Notes under the pieces: model-generated | What the model was told of the DNA's origin: nothing | Seen by the model: only the letters and a program-made list of their open reading frames with translations | Databases searched by the model: none | Position numbers and translations under genes: made by a program | Shown: positions 16,645-26,300 of the stretch, one piece after another | How positions within the stretch are numbered: the stretch's first letter is position 1 | How the letters are laid out: every line of letters begins with the position of its first letter | Origin: DASYLJ01 sp036009625 | GTDB lineage: Bacteria; Desulfobacterota; Binatia; DP-6 | Assembly (NCBI GenBank): GCA_036009625.1 | Contig: DASYLJ010000167.1 | Span: 1-64,000, forward strand | Reading direction: 5' to 3' | DNA: 64,000 nucleotides

Positions 16645-17700
16645 ATGTCCCAGTCCCTGCTGATCTACGGCGCCACCGGCCATACGGGGCGCCTCCTGGC
16701 CCGCGAAGCCGTTCGCCGCGGTCTCCGTCCGGTGCTCGCCGGACGTGACGCCGCCAAGGTGTCGGCCCTGGCATCGAGCCTCGGCTGCGAGGCGCGCGTC
16801 ACGGCCCTCACCGATGCGGCCGGCCTGGCGAACGCCCTGCGCGACGTGGGCGTCGTGCTCCACGCCGCCGGACCGTTCTCGCGGACCGCCGCCCCGATGG
16901 CGGCCGCGTGTCTCGCGGCCGGGGTGCATTACCTCGACCTCACGGGCGAGATCGCGGTGTTCGCCGCGCTGAGCGTGCTCGATCGCGAGGCGCGCCGCCG
17001 GGGCATCATGGTGATGCCCGGCGTCGGGTTCGACGTCGTGCCGTCCGACTGCCTGGCGGCCCACGTCGCGCGCCGGCTGCCCGGTGCCACCCGACTGGCA
17101 CTCGGCCTGCGCGGATTCGGGGCCGCCACCCGGGGATCGACGCAGACGCTCATCGAGCACGCCGGGCGCGACGTCCGCATCCGGCGGGACGGCGCGCTGG
17201 TGCCGATCGCCCCGGGCACGCTCGAGCGTCGGTTCGACTACGGCGTCGGTCCACGCGCCAGCGTCAACGTCGGCTGGGGCGACGTGTTCTCGTCCTGGTA
17301 CACGACCGGCATCCCGAACGTGGAGACGTACGTCGAGGCCACACCGGCGATCCGGCTGCTGCTCGGCGCGAATCGCTGGCTCGCCCCGGTGTGGCGGTCG
17401 CCGTCGTGGCAGACGGTGGCGCAGAGCTGGGCCAGCCTGCTCCCCGACGGGGCCATGCCGCTCGGCGGCACGTCCGAGGGCATGACGATCGTGGCGGAGG
17501 CGGAGGACGACGCCGGGCATCGCGTGCGGGCGCGGCTACGGACGCCGGAGGCCTACGCCTTCAGCGGCGCGGTCGGCGTCGCCATCGCGGAACGCGTGCT
17601 CGCCGGCGACGTCGAGCCCGGCTACCAGACGCCGGGCCGCGTGTACGGCCCGGACTTCGTGCTGCGCTTCGCCGGCGTCGTGCGCGAGGACCTCCCGTGA
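16645..17700 (+). CDS. Saccharopine-dehydrogenase-like / trans-acting enoyl reductase family protein
   Basis: The protein has 351 residues. The N-terminal Rossmann motif is YGATGHTGRLLAREAVRRG. LHAAGPFSRTAAPMAAACLAAGVHYLDLTGE and MPGVGFDVVPSDCLAAHVA are hallmarks of the saccharopine dehydrogenase-like group that includes mycobacterial trans-acting enoyl reductases. It probably reduces a double bond on a lipid or prenyl substrate with NADPH. Its TGA overlaps the GTG of the FAD oxidoreductase gene, so it is the first gene of a four-gene isoprenoid/redox operon. Confidence 0.85.
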   Translation: MSQSLLIYGATGHTGRLLAREAVRRGLRPVLAGRDAAKVSALASSLGCEARVTALTDAAGLANALRDVGVVLHAAGPFSRTAAPMAAACLAAGVHYLDLTGEIAVFAALSVLDREARRRGIMVMPGVGFDVVPSDCLAAHVARRLPGATRLALGLRGFGAATRGSTQTLIEHAGRDVRIRRDGALVPIAPGTLERRFDYGVGPRASVNVGWGDVFSSWYTTGIPNVETYVEATPAIRLLLGANRWLAPVWRSPSWQTVAQSWASLLPDGAMPLGGTSEGMTIVAEAEDDAGHRVRARLRTPEAYAFSGAVGVAIAERVLAGDVEPGYQTPGRVYGPDFVLRFAGVVREDLP

Positions 17701-19826
17701 CCGACGACGATCGACCATTGCGCGTCGCCGTCGTCGGCGGCGGGTGTGCCGCGCTGTCGGCCGCCTTCGAGCTGACGCAGCCGGAGCAGCAGGGCCGATA
17801 CGAGGTCACCGTCTACCAGGTGGGATGGCGACTCGGCGGCAAGGGCGCCTCGGGACGCGGACCGGCAGGACGGATCGAGGAGCACGGCCTGCACGTCTGG
17901 ATGGGTTTCTACGAGAACGCGTTCCGTTTGATGCGTGCGTGTTACGGCGCGCTCGGTCGCGATCGCGCCCGCGTGCCGCTGGCCGACTGGCGGGACGCGT
18001 TCGTGCCCGCGCCGTTGATCGCCGTCACCGAGCGGGGGCCGGGCGATGGCTGGCTGCCGTGGATGGCCGCACTGCCGCCCGCCGAAGGGCTGCCGGGCGA
18101 TCCGCTGCCGCCGGGCGCGCGACCGTGGAGCATGCTCGGCTACGTCCGTCGCATGGCAGGGCTGCTGCAGGCGGTGTTCGCGTCGCTCGATTCGGGACGT
18201 GAGCCCGCGGCCGCGAGCGCGCCGGCGCCTGACGCGATGCTCGCCCAGCTGACGCGGTGGCTGCGCTTCGGCGAGCTCGCCACGCTGGCGGGGTTGTCGC
18301 AGGCGGCCGGCGTGCTCGACGGCATGCTCGGCGCCTCGCCGCGTCTCACCGACGGACTGGTGTCGAGCTTCGTCGACGCGCTCGCGGCGAACGCGCGCGC
18401 GCAGCTCGAAGCCCGCGCCGGCGACGACCCCGAGCTGCGCCGGCTCTGGACCGTCGTCGATCTCACGCTGGCGACGATGCGTGGCATCGTCGCCTTCGGG
18501 CTCCTCACCGACGCGCGCGGCCTCGACGCCATCGATCAGTACGATTGCCGCGAATGGCTCCTCCTGAACGGCGCGTCGCGCACCGCCGTCGACTCGGCAT
18601 ACATGCGCGGCCTCTACGACCTGGGTTTCTCCTACGAGGACGGCGATCCCGCACGCCCGCGCATCGCCGCCGGGCAGGCGCTGCGCGGGCTCCTGCGCAT
18701 GATGTTCACCTATCGCGGCGCGTTCTTCTGGAAGATGCAGGCCGGCATGGGCGACGTCGTGTTCTCGCCGCTCTACGAGGTGCTGCGTGCGCGCGGCGTG
18801 CGCTTCCGCTTCTTCCATCGTCTGGAGCAGGTGCGTCTCGCGGAGCGGTTGCTGCCGGGCGACACGCCCCACGTGGCGGCGCTCGAGTTCGACCTCCAGG
18901 CGCAGGTTGCGCGCGACAGGTACGAGCCGTTGGTCGACGTGCGTGGGTTACCCTGCTGGCCAGCTGGGCCCGACTGGGCACAGCTCGTCGATGGCGAGTT
19001 GCTGCGGAGCGAGGGACGCTGCTTCGAGTCGCACTGGGACCGCCGGCGCGTCGCCACGACCACGCTGCGGGTCGGACACGATTTCGATTTCGTCGTGCTC
19101 GGCACCGGCATCGGCGAGATCCCGCGCGTCGCTCACGAGCTCGTCGCCCGCGACGCGCGCTGGCGCGCGATGGTCGATCACGTGCGCACGGTCGCGACGC
19201 AGGCGTTCCAGGTCTGGCTCGCGCCCGACATGGCCGCGCTGGGATGGCCCCACCCCAACGTCACCCTGTCGGGTTTCGTCGAGCCCTTCGACACCTGGGC
19301 CGACATGACGCACCTCGTGCCGCTCGAGGCGTGGCCGGCACCGCCGGGGAGCATCGGCTACTTCTGCAGCGTGCTCCCCGAGCTAGCGGGGGTCGCATCG
19401 ACCGATCCCGCCTATCCGCTGCGCCAGCGCGAGCGCGTACACGAGAACGCGCTCGCGTTCCTCCGCCGCGACGTGCGCCACCTCTGGCCGGCGGCGATCG
19501 GTAGCGACGGGGAGTTTCGCTGGGACCTCCTCGTGGTGCCGCCGGGAACCAGCGTACCGCCGACCGCCGAGCGCTTCGCGAGTCAGTTCTGGACCGCGAA
19601 CGTCAATCCGTCCGATCGCTATACGCTGACGCTGCCCGGCAGCAGCGCTTACCGCATCTCGCCCCTCGACACGACGTGGGACAACTTCACCGTCTGCGGC
19701 GACTGGACCGACTGCGGCTTCAATGCCGGCTGCGTCGAAGCGGCGGTCATGTCCGGCCGGCTCGCGGCCCACGCCATCTCCCGATTGCCGGCGCTCGAGG
19801 ACATCGTCGGCTTCGACCACCCGTAG
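17697..19826 (+). CDS. Large FAD/NAD-dependent oxidoreductase (amine oxidase/desaturase-like)
   Basis: The protein has 709 residues. The N-terminal dinucleotide-binding motif is VAVVGGGCAALSAAFEL (about 10-26), followed by V-Y-Q-V-G-W-R-L-G-G-K, the amine-oxidase/phytoene-desaturase fingerprint. The C-terminal FAD motif GDWTDCGFNAGCVEAAVMSG lies near 665-690. It is longer than phytoene desaturases (about 500 residues) by an inserted central domain. The start is GTG 17697, coupled to the previous gene. With the polyprenyl synthase three genes on, it may dehydrogenate or isomerise a prenyl chain; this is inferred from context. Confidence 0.85.
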   Translation: MTDDDRPLRVAVVGGGCAALSAAFELTQPEQQGRYEVTVYQVGWRLGGKGASGRGPAGRIEEHGLHVWMGFYENAFRLMRACYGALGRDRARVPLADWRDAFVPAPLIAVTERGPGDGWLPWMAALPPAEGLPGDPLPPGARPWSMLGYVRRMAGLLQAVFASLDSGREPAAASAPAPDAMLAQLTRWLRFGELATLAGLSQAAGVLDGMLGASPRLTDGLVSSFVDALAANARAQLEARAGDDPELRRLWTVVDLTLATMRGIVAFGLLTDARGLDAIDQYDCREWLLLNGASRTAVDSAYMRGLYDLGFSYEDGDPARPRIAAGQALRGLLRMMFTYRGAFFWKMQAGMGDVVFSPLYEVLRARGVRFRFFHRLEQVRLAERLLPGDTPHVAALEFDLQAQVARDRYEPLVDVRGLPCWPAGPDWAQLVDGELLRSEGRCFESHWDRRRVATTTLRVGHDFDFVVLGTGIGEIPRVAHELVARDARWRAMVDHVRTVATQAFQVWLAPDMAALGWPHPNVTLSGFVEPFDTWADMTHLVPLEAWPAPPGSIGYFCSVLPELAGVASTDPAYPLRQRERVHENALAFLRRDVRHLWPAAIGSDGEFRWDLLVVPPGTSVPPTAERFASQFWTANVNPSDRYTLTLPGSSAYRISPLDTTWDNFTVCGDWTDCGFNAGCVEAAVMSGRLAAHAISRLPALEDIVGFDHP

Positions 19827-19837
19827 GACACGCGCAC

Positions 19838-20548
19838 ATGAACCGACCACGACGGCCAACCCTCCCTCGCACGACGCCGGTTCGCACCTGGACGTCGTTG
19901 TTCGGCGCACCGAAGCCCCCCGCGACCGATGGGACGCCCTTACCCGACGACGATGACCCGGCGGCGCTCGGTACGGTGATCCAACGCTCGGTGGAGCTCG
20001 CCTACCGGGTCGTCGACGACTATCTGCAGCAGGGGCAACGCGCCGCCGAGCGCATCGCCGGTCGGTCGTACGGGCCCGACGCGTGGGTGACGGACGCGCA
20101 GGACGTCTCGGCGCGCTTCGCACGCTACGCCTCCGACGCGATGGGCCTCTGGCTCGATGCGCTCGACGGTGTGCGCGACGGTCGCACGCCCGCGCCCGCG
20201 CCGGCGCCGTCCGGCGCCGCGACGAACGGCGCCGTGCCGCCATCGCCCCCCACGAGCGGGTCGTGGCTCGTCATCGAGGTGCAGGCGACGCAGTCGGCCG
20301 CGGTGACCCTCGATCTGCGCGCGGGCGTCGCCGCGGGCACCGTCGTCGTGCACGCGTTGCGCGACGTCGAGGTCGAGAAGCCGCCGCTGCGCGACGTCGT
20401 CGTCGAGCCGGCCGTCGGTGACGGTCCGGTGCGCGTGTGCGTGCGGGTTCCGGCCGGGCAGCCGGCGGGCACCTACCACGGTCTCATCGTCGACGACGAG
20501 ACCAATCGCCCGGTCGGCAGCGTCAGCGTGCGGCTCCTCGATGCCTGA
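19838..20548 (+). CDS. Hypothetical protein, helical N-terminus plus beta C-terminus
   Basis: This 236-residue protein is not recognised. A Pro/Arg-rich disordered start is followed by helices (VIQRSVELAYRVVDDYLQQGQRAAERI) with the motif GLWLDALD. A Pro/Ala linker then leads to a beta domain ending G-T-Y-H-G-L-I-x8-PVGSVSVRLL. The same GLWLD motif and the same ending occur in the protein at 21597-22136, so they are probably distant paralogues. It sits between the FAD oxidoreductase and the polyprenyl synthase, and its stop overlaps the start of the latter by 8 bases. A scaffold or cargo-binding role is possible but unproven. Confidence 0.75.
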   Translation: MNRPRRPTLPRTTPVRTWTSLFGAPKPPATDGTPLPDDDDPAALGTVIQRSVELAYRVVDDYLQQGQRAAERIAGRSYGPDAWVTDAQDVSARFARYASDAMGLWLDALDGVRDGRTPAPAPAPSGAATNGAVPPSPPTSGSWLVIEVQATQSAAVTLDLRAGVAAGTVVVHALRDVEVEKPPLRDVVVEPAVGDGPVRVCVRVPAGQPAGTYHGLIVDDETNRPVGSVSVRLLDA

Positions 20549-21590
20549 CGCCGCGACCGTTGCCGAAGCCGGGGATCTCGTCACCGAGGTGCTCGACGAG
20601 TACGGCGCCATGACGCGCGTCGCGCTGACGGAGTATCTCGCGCCGCGCGAGCCGCAGCGTCACCTGTACGCCATCGTGGCCGACTATCCGCGTCGCGGCG
20701 GTCGCATGCTGCGCCCGAGCCTGTGTCTCGCCGCGGCGCGGGCATTCGGCGCGTCCGCCGCCGACGCCGTCCGCTCCGCCGTCGCGCTCGAGCTGCTCCA
20801 CAACGCCTTCCTGGTGCACGACGACGTCGAGGACGAGAGCGACGTCCGTCGCGGCCGTCCGACGCTGCATGCGCTGCACGGCGTGGACGTCGCCGTGAAC
20901 GCGGGCGACGCGCTCCTGCTGCTCGGCCTGCGCGCGCTGCTCGACAACGGGCGCACGCTCGGCCCCGTGCTCTCGATGCAGGTGCTCGAAGAGGCCGAGC
21001 GCATGGCGCGCGAGTCGGTGGAGGGGCAGGCGATGGAGCTCGGCTGGCGGCGCGACAACGCCGTCCATCTGGCCGAAGCCGACTACCTCCAGATGATTCT
21101 CAAGAAGACGTGCTGGTACACGACGATCTTTCCGCTCCGCGTCGGCGCGCTCATCGGCTCGCGCGGACGCGCCCCGCTCGAGCCGCTCCTGCGCTTCGGC
21201 TTCCTGCTCGGCGCCGCGTTCCAGATCACCGACGATCTCCTGAACTTATGGGGCGACGAGGTGCGCTACGGGAAGGAGCTGCAGGGTGACCTGCTCGAGG
21301 GCAAGCGCACGCTCATGCTGATTCGGCTGTGCGAGCAGGCGACGGCGGCGGAGCGTGCGCGCCTGCGCGCGGTGCTGGCCACACCGCGTCCCGCGCGTAC
21401 GGCCGACGATGTGCGTTGGATGCGCGAGCGGATGGACGCCTACGACTGCCTGACGCACGCGAACACCGTGGCGCACGCGCTGGCGGGGGCGGCGCGCCAC
21501 GAGTTCGCGGCGGTGTTCGGCAGCCTGCCCGACTCGCGGGACAAACGGTTCATCGCGGCGCTCGTCACCTGGGTGCTCGAGCGCCGCTGA
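20541..21590 (+). CDS. Polyprenyl (trans-isoprenyl) diphosphate synthase
   Basis: The protein has 349 residues. The first aspartate-rich motif is DDVED at 94-98 in LVHDDVEDESDVRRGRPT. GGRMLRPSL is the substrate-binding Arg block. The second metal site, FQITDDLLNLWGD, is about 230-240 and is followed by K-E-L-Q-G-D-L-L-E-G-K-R-T. It should condense IPP with allylic diphosphates to C15-C25 prenyl diphosphates; bulky residues before the first motif (LLHNAF) hint at a short or medium chain. It is the last gene of the operon starting at 16645. Confidence 0.93.
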   Translation: MPDAATVAEAGDLVTEVLDEYGAMTRVALTEYLAPREPQRHLYAIVADYPRRGGRMLRPSLCLAAARAFGASAADAVRSAVALELLHNAFLVHDDVEDESDVRRGRPTLHALHGVDVAVNAGDALLLLGLRALLDNGRTLGPVLSMQVLEEAERMARESVEGQAMELGWRRDNAVHLAEADYLQMILKKTCWYTTIFPLRVGALIGSRGRAPLEPLLRFGFLLGAAFQITDDLLNLWGDEVRYGKELQGDLLEGKRTLMLIRLCEQATAAERARLRAVLATPRPARTADDVRWMRERMDAYDCLTHANTVAHALAGAARHEFAAVFGSLPDSRDKRFIAALVTWVLERR

Positions 21591-21596
21591 CGCGGA

Positions 21597-22136
21597 TCAG
21601 ACCTCGGGTTCGGTGAGGACGACCTGCACGCTCGCCACCGGCGTGTCGGGGAGCGCGTAGATGAGGCCCTGGTAGAGGCCGGCGACCGCCGTCGGCTCGG
21701 CGGGCGGCGTGGGCGGTGCCGGCACTTCCACCACCAGCGACAGCGTGCGGCGGTCGGCCGACAGCACCGGCTCGTCGGTGATCAGGACCTCGGTGCCACC
21801 GACGCGCTGGAGGGGAGTGACGGCGAGGACGGCCCCGATGCCGGGGGGCGCGATGGTGACGGCGCCGTCCTTGTCACCCGACGCCGCGAGCGCCGAGACG
21901 ATCAGCATCGACGGTACCGTGCCGCCGCCGACGACGGGCACCATGCCCATCCAGAAGTCGACGGTGTCGAGCCAGAGACCGAGGCCGTTCGCGAGGAGCT
22001 TCTCGGTGGCCGTCGCCTCGTCGTTCTCTTCTGTGTCGCGTACCGTCTGGCGGAGCGTCAGGAGTCGCTGGTCGGTCGAGAGGAAGAACGCCGCGACGCT
22101 GCTCGCGTACTCCGTGAATGCGGTCAACCCAGTCAT
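21597..22136 (-). CDS. Hypothetical protein, distant paralogue of the 236-aa cluster protein
   Basis: This 179-residue protein has an N-terminal helical part (FTEYASSVAAFFLSTDQRLLTLRQTVRDTEEN) with the motif GLGLWLDTVDFWMG. The C-terminal beta part ends G-L-Y-Q-G-L-I-x6-PVASVQVVL, closely echoing the 236-aa protein three genes away on the other strand. It has a strong SD (GGAGGTGAC) and its own promoter. No signal peptide is seen. Function unknown; association with the isoprenoid cluster is inferred from proximity and shared motifs. Confidence 0.75.
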   Translation of the reverse strand: MTGLTAFTEYASSVAAFFLSTDQRLLTLRQTVRDTEENDEATATEKLLANGLGLWLDTVDFWMGMVPVVGGGTVPSMLIVSALAASGDKDGAVTIAPPGIGAVLAVTPLQRVGGTEVLITDEPVLSADRRTLSLVVEVPAPPTPPAEPTAVAGLYQGLIYALPDTPVASVQVVLTEPEV

Positions 22137-22156
22137 GTCACCTCCAGATGGACGGT

Positions 22157-22184
22157 GTTATAGCGCCAGACATGGCTTTGTCTA
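22157..22184 (-). promoter_or_regulatory. Sigma-70-type promoter
   Basis: Reading leftward, TAGACA (22184-22179), a 16-base spacer and TATAAC (22162-22157) give five of six matches in both boxes. Start would be near 22150, about 14 bases before the ATG at 22136. This separates the 179-aa gene from the kinase operon upstream. Confidence 0.65.
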
Positions 22185-22188
22185 GTCT

Positions 22189-23307
22189 CTAGGTGTCAAT
22201 CGTTACGGGACAACAAGCCAGCTCTCCCATCTGGGCGGCGAGCTCGTCGAACAGCACCTCGAACATTGCCCGCACGGAGGCGTTCACGAGCGCGCTCTCG
22301 AAGCGGATCACCTTCGACGCCTCGATGCGGGTGCCGTCGCCGTGACGGGTGGCGACCGCCGACCCGGCGTCGACGACGATCTTCTGTCGCACGCCGAGCA
22401 CCGAGCCGCAGACGGGACGGCGCAGCGAGTAGCTCACGGCGAAGGTGTCGACGGCCGCCTGCGTCGGGGCCGACCACCAGGTGGTGCGGATGTCGAGCAG
22501 GTTCGTGAACCACGACTCGAACCCGGGGACGCCGGTCACGAAGTACTCGAACAGGACCTTCGGTGCCGGCCAGCCGTACACCGAGCCCGCCGTCTCGGCC
22601 GTGCCGATGGTGGCCGCGCAGTGCGCGGTGGGGTAGTCACCGCTGCCGGGAGCAGCGAGGTAGGTGCCGCCGAACGGGAAGAACGCGCTGCAGGTGTCCC
22701 AGCTCTGCGGGTCGATCGAGGCCCGCACGTCCTCGAGCGGCCGGTCGACGTCGACCTGGACCCACGCCGATGCGCTCTCGCCGACGGCGGGGACCGACAC
22801 CTGCAGCCGGGTCCAGCAGTCGCTGGGCTCACCCATCAGCAGCGAGAGCTCGTCGCTCAGGGACCGTTCGAGTGCGACGGGAGCCGCGTCGAGCGTGGAC
22901 ATCGCCGTGCCGCGGGCCTTCACGCCGGGCTTCGGACGCGCGGCGACGTGCTCGACGATGGCGCTGACGCGTTCGGCGACGTCTGCCGGCGCTGGAGGCT
23001 TGCCGCCGCTGCGCATTGCGCCCTCGACGATGACGCCGATCGCGTCGGTGATGCGCTGCACCGGGGCCGGCGCGAGCCCGGGCCGGCCGAGCCCGTACGC
23101 GGCAAGCTTGGCGACTGCCCGCCGGCGGCGGGACGCGGGGACGTCGTGTTTCTCGTCGGCGCCGGGCCGGTCGTCGGCCAGCATGCGGGCGGCCGCTTCG
23201 AGCGGCAGGGGGGTGAAGCCGCGCGGAAAGCGGCCGTGGGGATAGCGCGCGTGCGCGTGCACGCTGAGCATGGCGGTGAGCCGTCGGAGCGATCGCTCGT
23301 CTCTCAT
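22189..23307 (-). CDS. Hypothetical protein coupled to the Ser/Thr kinase
   Basis: This 372-residue protein belongs to no family I recognise. Residues 1-130 are basic and helical (RRRRAVAKLAAYGLGRPG, ITDAIGVIVEGAMRSGGK, ADVAERVSAIVEHVA). The rest is beta-rich with regular aromatic residues (DTCSAFFPFGGTYLAAPG, VYGWPAPKVLFEYFVTGVPGFESWFTNLLDIRTTWWS), perhaps a lipid- or ligand-binding fold. Its ATG overlaps the TGA of the kinase gene (23304-23307), so it is made together with the kinase and could be its substrate or effector. An alternative ATG at 23316 adds three residues. It lacks a signal peptide. Confidence 0.75.
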   Translation of the reverse strand: MRDERSLRRLTAMLSVHAHARYPHGRFPRGFTPLPLEAAARMLADDRPGADEKHDVPASRRRRAVAKLAAYGLGRPGLAPAPVQRITDAIGVIVEGAMRSGGKPPAPADVAERVSAIVEHVAARPKPGVKARGTAMSTLDAAPVALERSLSDELSLLMGEPSDCWTRLQVSVPAVGESASAWVQVDVDRPLEDVRASIDPQSWDTCSAFFPFGGTYLAAPGSGDYPTAHCAATIGTAETAGSVYGWPAPKVLFEYFVTGVPGFESWFTNLLDIRTTWWSAPTQAAVDTFAVSYSLRRPVCGSVLGVRQKIVVDAGSAVATRHGDGTRIEASKVIRFESALVNASVRAMFEVLFDELAAQMGELACCPVTIDT

Positions 23308-26300
23308 GTGCTCCATTCCGCGAGGCGGGCATGCGCCTCGGCCTCGTCTCGCGTGTCGCCGCCCGGCACGAGCCGCGCGCAGGCGTCGCTCACCAGTCGC
23401 CGTGCCTCCAGCTGCTCGCCCTGCGCGGCGAGGAGCCGGCCCATGCCGAGGGCCGCACGCAGCGCGAACGCGTGCGCGCCCTGGCGTGCGGCGAGCTGCA
23501 ACGCCGACTCGAGCTCGTGTCGCGCTCCGGCGACGTCGCCGCGACGGCAGAGGAGCTCGCCGCGCAGGCGTCGCAGTTCCGCTTCGTAGAAGCGGTCGAC
23601 GTAGATCGCGGTCATGGCGAGCCCGGTGTCGACGGCGGCGAGCCCCGCCTCGTCGCCGTCGTCGCACGCGAGCCAGGCCTCGGCCTGCAGGGCGAGATGG
23701 TAGGGGTGCGTCGTGCGCAAGCCGACCATGTCGAACAGCCCGAGCCCGACCGCCAGCTCGGTGAGGCCCTCCTCGCGCGCGCCGCTCGCCACCAGCGCCC
23801 AGCCGTGGGTGCAGGTGGCCGGACCGAGCCATAGGTAGAGCTTCTGCTCGTTGGCGTGCGCCATCGCGCGCGCCGAGACGTCGAGGGCACCGGCGACGTC
23901 GCCGATGCCGTGGGCGAGATTGGCGCTGAAGCCGTACGCGATCGCGAGCCCGTAGGGATTCCGCGAGCGCTGGGCGAGGGCGAGCATGGTGTCGCGGACA
24001 CCGCGCGCGGCGAGCGCGTCGCCCTGGATGCACAGCGTCCACATCAGGTAGGCGTAGGCGTAGAGGCCGCCGTCGTAGCCGTACTCCGCAAGGAAGGCGC
24101 GATAGGCGTCGCTGTCGTACCAGGGCACCGCCTGTTCGAGTGCGTGACGCGCCGCCGGGAAGTCGCCGGACAGGAAGGCCGCGAGGCCGGTGTGCGCATG
24201 GGCGGTGAGCAGGTTGACGGGGTCCGGCGCGTGCTCGGCGAGGCGATGGAAGCGCGGCAGGATCTCGTCCACCGCGGCGCGGTTGCCGCGCGAGATGTGG
24301 ACGCCCCAGATGCCGTGCAGCGCGCGCACCGGCACCTCGGCGCCGAGGCGATCGCAGACCGCCTGCGCGCGGGCGAACGTGGCCTCGACCTCGGGCGCCG
24401 CGTAGCCCTGCGTCGACAGCTGTGCCGTGCCGAGCGACTCGATCAGCCCGAGCTCGAGCGCGCCCAGCGTGGCGCGTGCGGGGGCCTGCTCGACGAGGCG
24501 GACGCCACGCTGCAGGTGACGGATCGACTCGACGTAGGCGCCGCGCGCCATAGTGCGGTCGCCGACGCGCTTCCACTGCTCGGCTGCCTGCACCGTGCGT
24601 CCCGCGAGCTCGCAGTGGTGGGCGAGCATCTCGGGGCGGTCGAGGACGATGTCTGGAAAGAGCTCTTCCAGCACCCGTGCCACGCCGTCGTGCGCGCGCC
24701 GACGATCGGTGAGCGGCATCATCTCGTAGGCGGCGTCCCGCACCAGCGCGTGCTTGAAGACGAAGCCGTCGGGACGTTGGCGGGTGCGCTGGTGGACCAG
24801 TCCGGCATCGGTCAGCTCGCGCAGATCTTCGCGCAGGACACCGTCTTCAGTGGCGGCGATCGCGCGCAGCAGCTCGAGGCGGAACTCGCGCCCGAGCGTG
24901 GCGGCCAGCTGCGCGGTCTCGCGTGCGCCACGCGACAGCGCGTCGAGCCGCGCCGTGAAGAGATCGCGCAAGGTGCCCGGGACGGTGACGGTCTCGGCGC
25001 CGTCGGCGGATGCCTCGGCCTCGAGCAGGACGCGCGCGATCTCCTCGACGAACAGCGGTATGCCGTCGGCGCGGGCGACGACGGCGTCGAGGATGCCGGA
25101 TGGCAGACCGCGGGCGTCGCCGACGGCACCGCCGACCAGCCGGATCACATCCGCGGCCTCGAGGCGCGCGAGCGGAATGGCGATGGTCGGGGACAGGGCG
25201 CCGAGGCCCTCCGGCGTCGGGCGCGCCGTGCCGACGAGGTAGAGCCGTGGCAGGGCATCGACGCTGCTCGATCCTGGCGGCGGCAGTGCCGCGAGGAGCT
25301 GGGAGAGGAGCTCGAGCGTCGTCGGGTCGGCCCAGTGGAGATCCTCGACGACGAGGACGAGGACGCGCTCGGTGGCGATGCGCAGAAGGAGGGTCGTGAT
25401 CGCCTGCAGGGTGAGATCGCGTCGGCGATCGGGCGAGACGGCCAGCGCAGGGTAGCGTGGGTCGGGCGGCCGGCCGAACAGCTCTGCCAGCAACGGTTCC
25501 GTCTCGGCCGGGTCCAGACCGTGACGGAGGAGCAGGGCGTCGAGCGCGCCGTCGGCGACGGTCGCGAGCACGTCGGCGATCGGACGGAGCGGGCTGTCCT
25601 GGCTCTCCGGGATGCACCGCGCTTCCATCCACGACGCAGCGGGCACGCGCCGGCGCAGCTCGCGCACGAGCCGGGATTTGCCGATGCCCGGCTCGCCGGT
25701 GACGAGCGCGAATCCGGATCGTCCGCGTTGCGCCGCCGCCCATCCGTCGAGCAGGGTGTCGAGCTGCGGCGTGCGGCCGACGAGTGGCGTCTCGCGCGCG
25801 ACGCGGATCGTGTCGCCGCCGGCCCGCGCATCCGGCGGTGTCAGGCGGAAGACGTCGTCGTGGGCGGTGGGCTCGCAACCGACGGCGCCGCGCAGCAGCC
25901 GCTGCGTGTCGAGGCTGACCAGGACGTCGCCCGCAGTGGCGAGCTCGTCCAGGTGGGCCGCCATGCGCGCGCACGCGCCGAGCGGCTCGCAGGCGCCGTC
26001 GCCACGACCGACCTCACGGACCAGGCCGAGCCCGGTGTGCACGCCGAGGCGCACCTCGAGTCGCGGCGTGGTCTGCGCGACGGCGCCCACCATCTCGAGT
26101 GCGGCACGCGCGGCGAGGCGGGCTTCGTTCTCCCGCGTCTGCGGATAGCCGAAGACGAAGAGCGCGCGATCGGCGAGCGTGCTGGTGCGGTGGCCTCCAT
26201 AGCGCGTCGCGATCGCCGTCAGCGCCGTGATCTGCTCGTGCAGGAGCAGGTCGGCCTCCTCGGGATCGATGCCCGGCCCTTCCGACGCGGTGGCGCGCAG

